Positions 55,110 through 64,000 of a stretch of DNA of 64,000 nucleotides are shown in pieces. Positions within the stretch are counted from its first letter, which is position 1. The number at the start of each line of letters is the position of its first letter. The notes below the pieces were generated by a model, which saw only the letters and a program-made list of their open reading frames with translations, ran no database searches and was not told the origin of the DNA. Source of the DNA: Pirellulales bacterium. Lineage in GTDB: Bacteria; Planctomycetota; Planctomycetia; Pirellulales; JALHPA01. Made by a program: the position numbers and the translations under genes. The stretch covers positions 1-64,000 of the forward strand of contig JANRLT010000008.1 in NCBI GenBank assembly GCA_033762255.1, in the 5' to 3' direction.

Positions 55110-56252
55110 ATGTTTCGCTTCGCCGGTTATGTCCTGAAAAGCCTCTGGCGGCATCGCGGCCGAACAATGCTGACCGTCAGCGGTTCGGCCGTGGCGCTCT
55201 TCGTCTTTTGCTGCGTGGGAGCGGTGCAACAAGGCTTGGAGCAACTCACCAAAAACCGCCAAGCCGAGCGCACCTTGATCGTCTTTCAAGAAAACCGCTT
55301 CTGCCCCGCCAGCAGCAAACTACCGGAAGACTACACCCGTGTGGTTGGCAAACTTCCGGGAGTGAAAGAGGTTGTCCCAATCAAGGTTTTCACAAACAAT
55401 TGCCGAGCCAGTTTGGATGTGATCGTCTTCAACGGAATGCCCCCTGAAAAGCTTCGTGCCGCGCGGGATTTGACGCTACTCAAGGGAAGTTGGGGTGATT
55501 TCGACGTCCGGACCGATGCGGCCATTGTCGGGCAAGCTGTCGCCGAGCGGCGCGGGCTCAAGGCAGGACAGAAGTTTTCCATCGGCGAGGTAACGGTTTC
55601 CGTCGTCGGGACATTCCGTTCGACGGTGCCTGCGGAAGAGAATTTCATCTATACCCATTTGGATTTTTTGCAACGCGCCAAAGGGAAGAACGCGGTCGGC
55701 ACAATTACGCAGTTGGAAGTCTTGCTGACCGATTCGGCAAATCCCGATGAATTGGCGACCAGGATCGATGCGGAGTTTCACAATGGTCCGGTCGCCACGA
55801 CGACGCGCTCCAAAGGTGTTTTTCAAGCCGACACCTTGGCCGATTTGGCCGAGTTGATCGGTTTCGCCCACTGGCTCGGTTACGCGTGCGTGGGCTTGGT
55901 TCTGGCTCTTGTGGCAACGACCACAGTCATGGCCGTGCAGGACCGAATACAAGAGCATGCGATTCTGCAAACCATTGGTCTGCGACCGTGGCGAATCTTT
56001 CGGTTGGTCGTGACGGAAAGCTTGTTGCAAAGCCTGGCCGGCGGATTGCTGGGCATCGGTTTCGGAATGCTGTTGCTGGCCTGGGGCGATTTTGCCGTGG
56101 GAGCCGAAGGTGTCATGATCGCGTTTCGACCCTCGGCGCAATTGGCAGTGGTTGGTGCGATTGTTTCCGCGGTTGTCGGCATCTTGGCTGGCATCGCACC
56201 CGGTTGGCAAGCCGCACGGGCTGAAATTGTCACCGCTCTACGGCAAGCATAA
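55110..56252 (+). CDS. ABC transporter permease, FtsX type
   Basis: A 380-residue protein with the same layout as the first permease (N-terminal helix [20 protein letters not shown], outer domain, three C-terminal helices with AIQTIGL-like [14 protein letters not shown]). It starts two bases after the ATPase stop. The two permeases of the operon probably pair as a heterodimer. Last gene of the operon. Confidence 0.85.
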   Translation: MFRFAGYVLKSLWRHRGRTMLTVSGSAVALFVFCCVGAVQQGLEQLTKNRQAERTLIVFQENRFCPASSKLPEDYTRVVGKLPGVKEVVPIKVFTNNCRASLDVIVFNGMPPEKLRAARDLTLLKGSWGDFDVRTDAAIVGQAVAERRGLKAGQKFSIGEVTVSVVGTFRSTVPAEENFIYTHLDFLQRAKGKNAVGTITQLEVLLTDSANPDELATRIDAEFHNGPVATTTRSKGVFQADTLADLAELIGFAHWLGYACVGLVLALVATTTVMAVQDRIQEHAILQTIGLRPWRIFRLVVTESLLQSLAGGLLGIGFGMLLLAWGDFAVGAEGVMIAFRPSAQLAVVGAIVSAVVGILAGIAPGWQAARAEIVTALRQA

Positions 56253-57022
56253 TGCATTATTGATTTTTTAGCGAGTTATAGATGTCACCACATTTGAAGC
56301 GTGGCTTGAGCTAACACGCCTTGAATTCGCTAAAAAGTTAGGGCGCGGTGATTGCCTGTAGACTATTAGTGAGCAACAAGCCTTCGATTTCGGCGGTGAC
56401 TATTAGCAACGGCCTTGTTGAATATTACCACTAATTGTGCTTGCACACCCAAAAAATGGCCACGCTAGCAGCCTGTTGAAGTAGTATTTGCAGCCACAAG
56501 ATGTTGTGGTTTTGACCAACACAAAACAACTGCTGTTTGTGCATGCACTTTGTTTTTCAGCAGGCAGCTAGCACGGGATGTGGTATGAAAAATCCAATTA
56601 GTCAACAAGGCCATTTGCAACTCTTAAAACGCGGCCAGTTTCTGTTCCATCACTTTTCCAGTGTTCTTGGCCCTTCACTCTGAACAAACATCCAGTTATG
56701 GTTGCACCAGGGTTGCACCTGCGACAGGGCAACTATGTTCCAATCTTACAACCGCTTTCAAATTGACAGTCTGACCATTGGCACCGATAACACAATAGAG
56801 AACGCTGGAAGTGGCACTGCAGTCAACGAGACACGACCATAGTCACAATATTGACAGCGACCGTTACTAATTCGGAATGACAAGACACCATCAGATTTTT
56901 TCTACCGGGCCGTTCGGGAAATGCTAATTCATGAAGTGTCAAAATGGCATTAGTAGCTTAAGTCGCTGAGGCGGTTACCAATCTGAAACCGTGATGCCCA
57001 CATAGAATTGTACTAATGCTTG
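56253..57022. other. Intergenic region with MITE-like element
   Basis: A 770-base gap. An inverted pair TTTTTAGCGA / TCGCTAAAAA lies at about 56268-56335 (possible terminator for the ABC operon). A MITE-like element at 56411-56612 is listed separately. The last 400 bases show no gene or clear signal. Confidence 0.5.
56411..56612. mobile_element. MITE-like element with IS903-type ends
   Basis: A 202-base segment with perfect 11-base inverted ends GGCCTTGTTGA / TCAACAAGGCC. These are very like the GGCTTTGTTGA ends of IS903/IS5-family elements. The flanks ATTAGCAAC (56402-56410) and ATTTGCAAC (56613-56621) form a 9-base direct repeat with one mismatch, the target length known for IS903. It has no transposase. 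An inner imperfect 14-base inverted pair (AGCAGCCTGTTGAA / TTCAGCAGGCAGCT) lies within. Confidence 0.7.
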
Positions 57023-57367
57023 TCATTCAGCGGACATGAAAGCAAACCAACACCCAATTGTTAGCGAGGATAATACAATTCCAGCGGCAATTGCTGGCCA
57101 GAATCCCAGCCCTAATCGAGTTGCAAAAGCCAACGGTAGAAAAAACGGCAATCCGAGTGGAACAAGTACCAGCGTTTCGCGGGCCATTTTAGAAATTGCG
57201 GGCAAGTCGCGATGCTGATTCCAACTCAAGACAAATGCCAAGACGCTGACGATTGGCAACGACAGGAGTAACGCGCCATAGCGGGGATATCGCTTGGATA
57301 GCTCCGCCACGGCGACGATGATGATCGCAGTGATACTTACGCGGACAACATTCCACAGAATTCCCAT
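57023..57367 (-). CDS. Small membrane protein, DUF3147 family
   Basis: A 114-residue protein with AAGGAG 6 bases before the ATG. It has four hydrophobic helices, with LLSLPIVSVLAFVLSW and VPLGLPFFLPLAFA matching the DUF3147 pattern. Function unknown. It is the last gene of the minus-strand metal-efflux locus and often travels with RND efflux genes in my recollection. Confidence 0.75.
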   Translation of the reverse strand: MGILWNVVRVSITAIIIVAVAELSKRYPRYGALLLSLPIVSVLAFVLSWNQHRDLPAISKMARETLVLVPLGLPFFLPLAFATRLGLGFWPAIAAGIVLSSLTIGCWFAFMSAE

Positions 57368-57460
57368 ACGATTCTCCTTCCATTTTGCTTTCCCACTGGC
57401 GGGTGCAAGTTATTGCAACCATTCGCCAGGGGGAATCATGCTCACTGGATCGGTTAATAA

Positions 57461-57937
57461 CTATTCCTTAAATTCACCCGTCGCCGGTTTCCCGTCGATT
57501 TCGCCGGAGACAGTTCCCTGGAAATCGGCCACGTTGCCGATACCAGGATCGGTGCCGACAAACTTAGCCGCTTTGCCATCAGCCGTATCGACGGGCGACA
57601 GCGTAACGGTCATGGGGGCGACGACGGTTCCGTCTTTGGTTTTCGTCTCTTTGGTACTCAAGACAAATTCCTTGGCCGCGATGGCGGATGGTGTTTTTTC
57701 GTCACTGCCAAGGAACAGCACCGTACATTCCTTTTTGCCGTGATCCACGGTAAATTCCGCATGATGACTCCCCAGATCAAACACCACCCCGCCGTTCGGC
57801 CCAGTACCATGTGCATGTTCAGGCGTGACAGGCAACCCCTTCTTGGCGTCAGGCTTGGGGGCTTTGGAATCCGAGCAACCCGTCAACGCCAGGGCCGCGA
57901 AAAAGAAACCCGCACTCAGCAACTTCAAGTATCTCAT
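57461..57937 (-). CDS. Exported lipoprotein of the efflux locus
   Basis: A 158-residue protein with a signal peptide and lipobox LTGC (residues about 18-21). The mature domain is beta-rich, begins HAHGTGPNGGVVFDLG and carries histidines that could bind metal. It follows the CusA-like gene by 52 bases on the same strand. A periplasmic metal-related role is inferred from position; the family is otherwise unknown. Confidence 0.65.
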   Translation of the reverse strand: MRYLKLLSAGFFFAALALTGCSDSKAPKPDAKKGLPVTPEHAHGTGPNGGVVFDLGSHHAEFTVDHGKKECTVLFLGSDEKTPSAIAAKEFVLSTKETKTKDGTVVAPMTVTLSPVDTADGKAAKFVGTDPGIGNVADFQGTVSGEIDGKPATGEFKE

Positions 57938-57989
57938 GACATCAATCCTCTCGTAAAAAATGAAACAAATCGGAACGTCATACGCACCA

Positions 57990-59138
57990 CTAAACGCCTT
58001 CCAGAAGTTCTTCTTCAGAACTCCCGCCGTGGACCAACCGTTCGGCGTCCTTGCCGCTAAATTTCCAAAACAAACCGGGGTGAAGCAGGAACTCGCAAAA
58101 TGTGGAAGTCATCAGACCGCCCAAAATGACAGTGGCAACCGGATAAAGAATTTCCAAACCCGGCTTTTTTCCGCCAATCACCAACGGCACTAACCCGATC
58201 CCCGCAGTAAGCGCCGTCATGAGGACGGGAGCCAGTCGTTCCAAGCTTCCTCGCAATACCGTCGCTTCCGAGAAAGCTTGACCTTCTTCTTTCATCAAAT
58301 GGAAATAATGCGTCACCAGCAAGATGCCGTTTCGCACGGCGATACCTCCCAATGAAACAAATCCGACCAAACTCGCAACCGTCAGCGATTGATTGCTCAC
58401 CATCAACGCCCAAACTCCGCCGATAAAAGCCGTGGGAATCGCGTTGAGGATTTGAAAGGTGATGCGTGGCGAGGGATACAACATCATCAGCACGACGAAG
58501 ATTCCCGCCAGCGACACACCGGCTAAGCCCGAAATCATCAGCGTGGCCGAGCGTTGGGCTTCGAATTGTCCGCCGAACTCGATGAAGTACCCCGCCGGGA
58601 GTTGCACTCGTTGCCGCACATTCCGTTCGATCTCTTCAATGGCTCCCGCCAAATCTCGTCCGGTCACGTTGCAGCGAACGACCTGCTTGCGGCGAACGTT
58701 CTCACGATTGACCAAGTTCGGACCGCTTGCTGCTTCGGGAAAATCCGCCAAATCTTTCAAGCGCACTTGTCCACGGCCATTAGGCAATTCAATCCGGAGT
58801 TCCTTCATAAAATCTGGGTTCGAGCGATAGGGTTCTTGGAGCTTTATTACCAGATCAAATCGCCGTTGACCTTCCAGGATTTTCGAGACAACTTCGCCTT
58901 TCAAGGCGGTCTGAACGAAGTCTGCGACAAATTCACGGCTAACGCCGTAGAGCGCGAGTTCACTCGTTCGCAAGACAACATGCAATTCGTCAACTCGTTC
59001 TTGGGGATCGACGATGGGCGGCGTCACACCTTCCACTTCGGCGAGCACGGTCCGAACTTCTCCGGCAAGTTGCCGAATCTTGTCCAGATCGTCACCGTAG
59101 ATTTTGACCGCGACTTGGGCATTCACGCCGGATAGCAT
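57990..59138 (-). pseudogene. CusA/CzcA-type RND efflux pump, 3' part after frameshift
   Basis: 382 codons covering the C-terminal third of an RND pump, from MLSGVNAQVAVKIYGDDLD to the end, with helices such as ISGLAGVSLAGIFVVLMMLY and VSLGGIAVRNGILLVTHYF. It reads on from the preceding fragment after removal of one base. Its first methionine lies within conserved sequence, not at a true gene start, and has no ribosome site. It would contain the last helices and half of the periplasmic pore domain. Confidence 0.85.
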
Positions 59139-59142
59139 GTGA

Positions 59143-61416
59143 CTAATTAAGTGCGAGAGAGGGCTGTTCCGCTTCGATCTCGACCCCCGGCACTTCAGCC
59201 CGCAAATCTGAGAGGACGGTTTTCAAGAATTCATCGCGGTGTGTCCCGGCGTTGGGGTTAATCGTCAAAATGTATTCGCCCACATTCACCGGCTGAGCAT
59301 GTTCGTCGAGTTCCGCTCGCCCCGTACGGCGGGCGAAATGAAGAATGGCCCCGTCGGGGTTGTCCTTGGATTTTTGCATCGTCTTTAGCTTCCGATCAAT
59401 TACATGAGAGACTTCATTCGAAGCCTTCAACGACGAACCGCCGGGCAACGCGACATTGATTTGCACGCTTCCTTCATCGAACTTAGGCAAAAAGTCGGCT
59501 CCCATGCGCGTCAACTGCCACGCACTTAAACCGACGAGCGCCCAGGTCAACAGCAAGAGGATACCGGCATGTTGCATACTAAAGCGAATCAAATAACTCG
59601 CTCCCCATTTCAGCCATTGCAGCAACTTGCTGTCATGTTGCCGGTGGGTCGCTTTCGATTGCGGCAAAAGGTAATAGGACAATACCGGCGTGACGGTGAG
59701 CGAAACGACTAATGAAGCCAGGATCGAGACGATATAGGCGATTCCGAGCGGAATAAATAAACGACCTTCGACCCCCGATAACGCGAACAACGGGAGAAAC
59801 GCCAGAATCACCACCGCCGTACCGAAGACAATCGCCGAACGGATTTCGCGACTGGCTTCATACACGACCAAGAGCGCGGGCTTGGGTTCGGCTAGCGCAT
59901 TATTTTCCGAAAGCCGCCGAAAGATATTTTCCACATCCACGATGGCGTCGTCCACGAGTTCACCCATCGCCACCGCGATTCCTCCCAACGTCATCATGTT
60001 GATCGACAATTCCGTGCCCGTGAGCGTGCCGATGAAGCGGAACACCAAGGTCGTGATGACTAACGACAGGGGAATTGCCGTTAAGGTAATAAATGTCGTA
60101 CGGATGTTGAGCAGAAAGAGGAACAACACAATGACGACGAGAACGGCCCCAATGACGAGCGCCTCTTCGACGTAGTAAATCCCCCGGTCGATAAATCCCT
60201 TGAGCTGAAACAACTCGGTATTGATCACCAAGTCGGCGGGGAGTGTGGCCTCCACTTTCCGCAACGCGGACTTCACTTGCTCAGTAAGCCTCCGGGTATC
60301 TGCGTGCGGTTGCTTCACAATCGTGATCACCACGCCCGGATTGCCGTCAATGCTCGCATCGCCCCGTTTGGGAGCCGGACCTTCTTGGACGGTGGTAACA
60401 TGCTTGAGTAACAAGGTCCGCTCGGAGATGAACTTGATGGGCACTTCCAGCAGATCATCGACCACTTGCTGTGGAAGCGGCCCTAGCCGACCAATGATGC
60501 GAACAGGGCGCTCGTTTTGTCCTTCTTCCAAAAAGCCGCCGCTCGTATTGAGATTGTTGGCTTTGAGTGCAGCTTCAATCTCGGTCAGAGAAATATTGAA
60601 TTCTTGCAGTTTGGTCGGATCGACGAGGACTTGATATTGTTTGATCTCGCCCCCCATGATAATCACTTCGGCGATGCCGGGCAGCTTGATCAATCGTGGC
60701 CGGATAACCCAATCCGAGATGGTTCGCAGATTCATCCGTTCTTGTAACGGTGTCCGAAACGTTACCGTTTGAGGATTGCCGTCGAGTTTGAATGTTGCAG
60801 TTAGCTGTGGTGTAGCTCCTTCCCATTGCACGTCTCCCGCGATGACTTTCACCCACGTCTCGGGATCATTTCGCTCGCGTGGTTTCCAAACGGTGATATC
60901 GGAATTGTCAGCGAGCACAATTCGTTCGGCCAATAATCCTGTGTCCCCGATCGAGGCGAGTTCGCCTCCCTGTGGACCCTTGCGGCGATGCAAACCGATA
61001 TGCAAAATTTGCCCCATAATCGAGGCCGGAGGTGTCATCTGCGGGCGAATCCCATCTGGCATTGGCACGACTGCAAGTCGCTCCATGACCACTTGTCGGG
61101 CATAGCGAATCTCCGTGCGCCAATCGAACTCCACGTAGATCACGTTCATGCCCTGACTCGACTGGCTTCGGACGGCTTCCACTCCCGAAGCGCCCAGCAG
61201 TGCCGTCTCAATCGGAATGGTGACCAAGGTCTCGACTTCTTCCGGCGACAGTCCGGGACATTCCGTGAGGATAACCACACAGGGTCGGTCTAGGTCGGGG
61301 AATACGTCAATCGGGATCGCTGTCGTTAAGTAACCGCCATAGACCAACACAACCAGGCAGGCAGCTAGAACTAGCGTCCGGTATCGCAAGGCAAGACGAA
61401 TCACGGCGTTTAGCAT
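59143..61416 (-). pseudogene. CusA/CzcA-type RND efflux pump, 5' part before frameshift
   Basis: 757 codons with the ATG at 61416, nine bases after the stop of the CusB-like frame. It contains the N-terminal helix, FPDLDRPCVVILTECPGLSP, the helix-4 segment VAMGELVDDAIVDVENIFRR with the proton-relay aspartates, and helices to about 700. It ends AEQPSLALN and stops. One extra C on the coding strand (GGG at 59161-59163 on the plus strand) shifts the frame; without it the text reads AEQPLSHLISHMLSG and joins the next fragment. The intact pump would be about 1140 residues. The metal substrate cannot be read from the motif. Confidence 0.88.
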
Positions 61417-61424
61417 GGAGTTAC

Positions 61425-62351
61425 CTATTGCTTCCCTTCGTCTTCATTTTTATGGAGACTTCCATCCGCGTGGATGTGGAAGCCCTTAGGAACTCCACTC
61501 GCGCCCCCCTTGGTCATGCGGTTCAACTGGGCCGCGGCGGTGCGGACCACTACGGCAATCGTCCAATGCTCCTTACCCTTCAAATAGGTTGGTAAGGAAA
61601 CGTCATTCGCAATCACCATCTGCTCATGATCGCGGTGAAGCACATGCACGCTTTTCCGCTCGAACGTGTTGACGTTTTGCGTTAAGACAAAAGCTTCCGG
61701 ACCTTCGAAGACAACCGCGTCGGCAGGCAGCACAAAAACGTCTTTAAGTTGTTCCACTTTGACTAGCACGCGAACTTTTTGCCCCGGACGGAATCTCCAG
61801 AGCAGTTGCGTCTTGTCTCCTTGGATAATTGATTTGGATTGATTCTCTAAAGGGATCAGAAATGTAAATGTCCGGGAGACAGGATCAATCGTGTTGGCGA
61901 GGTAGCGGATGGGGAACGTCCGTTCGAGTATGGGCCAATCGGCGTCCGGAGCTTCCTGAAAATCGACTTGGACCGACCAACCTTCTTCGACGCTTCGTTC
62001 CAGGATGGGCGTTTCGTCGCGGAATGCCCGGCCCTCAATGGCCAACATTCGGTGATTCGAGAGGTGACAAAGCGTTTGTCCCGCTTGTACTTGCTCGCCT
62101 AATTCAACCTTGAGTTCTTGAACCTCGAATGCCAACCCCGACTCATCAGGAGCCTGTGGACCGGCGCTGGAATTCTCTGTCGTGTTAAGTCCCTGTTGAC
62201 CGGAAATCGGCGCGGGGACAACGACGGAAATCTCGTTCACTAATTTCCCCGTGGCAATTCCATCAAGGTCGTATTTCGATAAGCCTCGATTGAGTAGTTC
62301 CAGCCGATAGGCTTTGACCGCCGCTTCCAAGCGCGCAATTTCGTTTTCCAC
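61425..62351 (-). pseudogene. CusB-type membrane-fusion protein, 3' part
   Basis: 308 codons opening with GTG at 62351, directly preceded in frame by TAG. It has the periplasmic hairpin (LEAAVKAYRLELLNRGLSKY), lipoyl-like QELKVELGEQVQAGQTLCHL and the beta-barrel domain. It ends with a His-containing tail (GFHIHADGSLHKNEDEG). The sequence VENEIARLE before it matches where an intact fusion protein continues, so this is the back half of a split gene. Confidence 0.8.
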
Positions 62352-62356
62352 CTAAA

Positions 62357-62860
62357 TCAATTTGGCTGGAGCGATTCCTTCGCCGCCATTCGCTTTCGCC
62401 GGGCAGTGGCGAGTTCGATATTTTGGCTCGCATTGAACAATTCCGTTTGCGTTTGCTGGAATGACTCACTGGCCAGTTTGAGCGTGAATAGCAGATCGCC
62501 ACGCCGAACCGTATCGCCAGGGAGATGCGCAATGTGACTGATCGTGCCGATAGCCGGGGCAACGATCTCCCGGTCGCTCACCCCCGGCCGATCCACAACC
62601 ATGCCGGGGACTGTCATCGATTTCCAAAACGGCTCGCCCATGACCTGCTTGGCGGTCAACTTCAAGTTCTTCTGCGCTTGATCACCGACAATAATTTTGG
62701 TTGCGGTTACTGAGGATTCATCCGTAGGAACGGCGGAATTCGCCTCATCACGTGGGCCAGTCTGCGGCAGCCAGTAAGCCCGCGAAAAGTAGCCCGCAAT
62801 CGCTATCCCGATGATGAGGGGAGCGAGCGCATACGGATTAAGAAATCGAAACGGCTTCAT
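62357..62860 (-). pseudogene. CusB-type membrane-fusion protein, 5' part
   Basis: 167 codons from the ATG at 62860 with GGAG upstream. N-terminal membrane helix (about 10-30), then the barrel and first half of the lipoyl hairpin (VAPAIGTISHIAHLPGDTVRR), ending LQPN and TGA at 62357. The continuation is in another frame and also crosses a TAG. Two lesions, a missing base and a nonsense codon, make pseudogenisation likely. Confidence 0.82.
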
Positions 62861-63024
62861 AGGAAATCTTCTCCGGCTTTCCGGCGGTAATAGCGCATCA
62901 TGCGCAATGTGTTCGAGTGCGGATGGGATCTATTAGCTGCGGGAACGCTAGGCATATAGCGTAAGTCACGCGAGCTACGTTACAGTGGCGCAGAAGAGCG
63001 CAAACTCAAGCAAGCTTGCCCAAA

Positions 63025-63555
63025 TTAAATGCGGAGAGTCCGCAATTCTAAGAAGCGCGCGCAGTGGTGCTCGCGATTTTTCGGCATCGTTTTACAATCG
63101 CGATTATGCCATTGGTTAGTCGCCGGAATAAATATCGCGGATTGCATCAACAATCCTGCGCTGGCAAGTGGCGATTGGGAAACCAACTCACTGCCCCGAC
63201 CAGTCGGCTCGCAGGTCGTTGTCACTGAGGTTAAGTAAATCGCGTCCGCGCCGTGATGCTCAACATGATCGATGGCCGTGTCGGGAACCGTAGATTCTTC
63301 CTGATGGGTCGAATATCCGTATTTATCCTGATGCTCACCATGCCCATTCGTGGCGTGGCGATGTTCATGCTGTCCGTGACAATGACCATGGTCTGCGTGA
63401 TGTTCATGGTTCTCACCCATCAGCCAGGAGATATGGACATGCGGCATAGCGCTATGATCCGCGGATTGCATTCCTGCATGCGCATGAGAAATCGCGGCCC
63501 ATTGGCCGAGGATAAATCCCACGAGTGCGAGGATCGCAACCAAGCATCGGAACAT
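63025..63555 (-). CDS. Exported His-rich, probably metal-binding protein
   Basis: A protein of 176 residues from the ATG at 63555 with AAGG upstream; the frame is open 30 codons further. Signal peptide at 1-25 (cleavage near SHAHA). The middle is extremely His-rich (NHEHHADHGHCHGQHEHRHA). It should bind soft or transition metal ions in the periplasm. It precedes the CusB-like gene on the same strand by 164 bases. The C-terminal part has no recognised domain. Confidence 0.7.
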   Translation of the reverse strand: MFRCLVAILALVGFILGQWAAISHAHAGMQSADHSAMPHVHISWLMGENHEHHADHGHCHGQHEHRHATNGHGEHQDKYGYSTHQEESTVPDTAIDHVEHHGADAIYLTSVTTTCEPTGRGSELVSQSPLASAGLLMQSAIFIPATNQWHNRDCKTMPKNREHHCARFLELRTLRI

Positions 63556-63901
63556 AGATTTACCTTGGTTCTCCTGTAAGCAAACCATCGCAATCTGGAA
63601 ACTATGCCTTTCGACCGAGCCCCGATGGCTGGCTGTTTTCGGCACTCTGGCAGTATACTATGTTTTTCCAGTGCGATATAGACTGAAGTCAAAAACGACT
63701 TCAATTTGTTCACAAATTCGCTCTAACTGTAGTTCACCAGTACCTTAACCACAGTTGGAGAGGGCATTCAAACGCTCAATTTACGAATCCAGATAAAGGT
63801 CATTGACTTCCTTCAGGGGCAGTATCTACTAGAATTCTAACGCCAGCCGGTAGGTATCGAAAGTCATGGCCATCGCATTATAACGACGACTGGATGATTT
63901 T
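63556..63901. other. Intergenic region before truncated gene
   Basis: About 350 bases. No gene or repeat recognised. An ATG at 63866 opens a five-codon frame closed by TAA at 63881, in line with the coding frame that follows. Confidence 0.4.
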
Positions 63902-64000
63902 GTGAAGCTTCGTGACAGTGGAATGCCTGATGAAGCATATTGGGAAACGCTTTTCGACATTCCGCATACTCTCGACGCACTGGGGGTTTGCCGGGCGTTG
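63902..64000 (+). CDS. Probable SAM-dependent methyltransferase, N-terminus, truncated by window end
   Basis: The open frame reads VKLRDSGMPDEAYWETLFD and continues to the end of the window. This opening (GMPxEAYWExLFD) resembles that of class I methyltransferases. It begins at GTG 63902 or elsewhere; a TAA lies in frame at 63881. No catalytic motif is inside the window, so the call is tentative. Confidence 0.4.
   Translation, partial: MKLRDSGMPDEAYWETLFDIPHTLDALGVCRAL

Noticed and set aside
56253-57022. Complete insertion sequence downstream of the ABC operon
   Set aside because: No transposase frame is present; only a 202-base element with inverted ends is supported.

Overview
The window looks like chromosomal DNA from a planctomycete, probably of the Pirellulales type. 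Three things point there: very large exported proteins whose N-terminus carries an LEPR/LEAR-type motif and whose C-terminus carries a dockerin-like calcium module; a PSCyt1-type cytochrome; and exported caspase-like proteins. This assignment comes from family knowledge and codon style, not from a marker gene.

Layout. 1-1.0 kb: a broken RHS gene disrupted by a palindromic element, next to tRNA-Ser(CGA). 1.3-12.9 kb: small exported proteins, a secreted caspase-like protein, a TPR lipoprotein, an ABC exporter pair of MacB/LolCDE type, an exported glutathione peroxidase, a stress-type membrane protein pair and a DUF4142 protein. 12.9-16.8 kb: a reductive pyrimidine catabolism block (beta-ureidopropionase-like amidohydrolase, PreA-like dihydropyrimidine dehydrogenase, dihydropyrimidinase); a concentrative nucleoside transporter lies at 24.8-26.2 kb. 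17.2-24.7 kb: a 2508-residue cell-surface protein with lamin-tail, CotH-kinase-like, PA14, FN3 and dockerin modules. 26.5-28.0 kb: a MoaD/ThiS-like ubiquitin-fold protein followed by a BNR-repeat protein. 28.2-36.7 kb: a minus-strand cluster with two tandem exported paralogues, an exported caspase-FGE fusion, a third related exported protein and a PSCyt1 cytochrome. A sigma factor and a membrane-anchored putative anti-sigma partner are read divergently from it. 38.5-44.3 kb: a HerA-like ATPase, a multi-pass membrane protein and methylisocitrate lyase, with several repeat families between them. 44.8-49.1 kb: a second giant surface protein built from 17 ELWxxDGT repeats.

From about 49.1 kb the DNA becomes patchy, with AT-richer gaps. 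It holds a Cys-rich exported peptide and a five-gene ABC export operon (permease, lipoprotein, membrane-fusion protein, ATPase, permease), then a MITE-like element. After that comes a minus-strand heavy-metal RND efflux locus (His-rich exported protein, CusB-like, CusA-like, lipoprotein, DUF3147 protein). Both the CusB-like and the CusA-like reading frames are broken. The last 100 bases open a probable methyltransferase that runs off the window.

The best candidate for an undescribed system is the 28.2-38.5 kb block: exported caspase-FGE plus three exported proteins that share one C-terminal domain, facing a sigma/anti-sigma pair. The function is not known and is inferred only from layout and domains.
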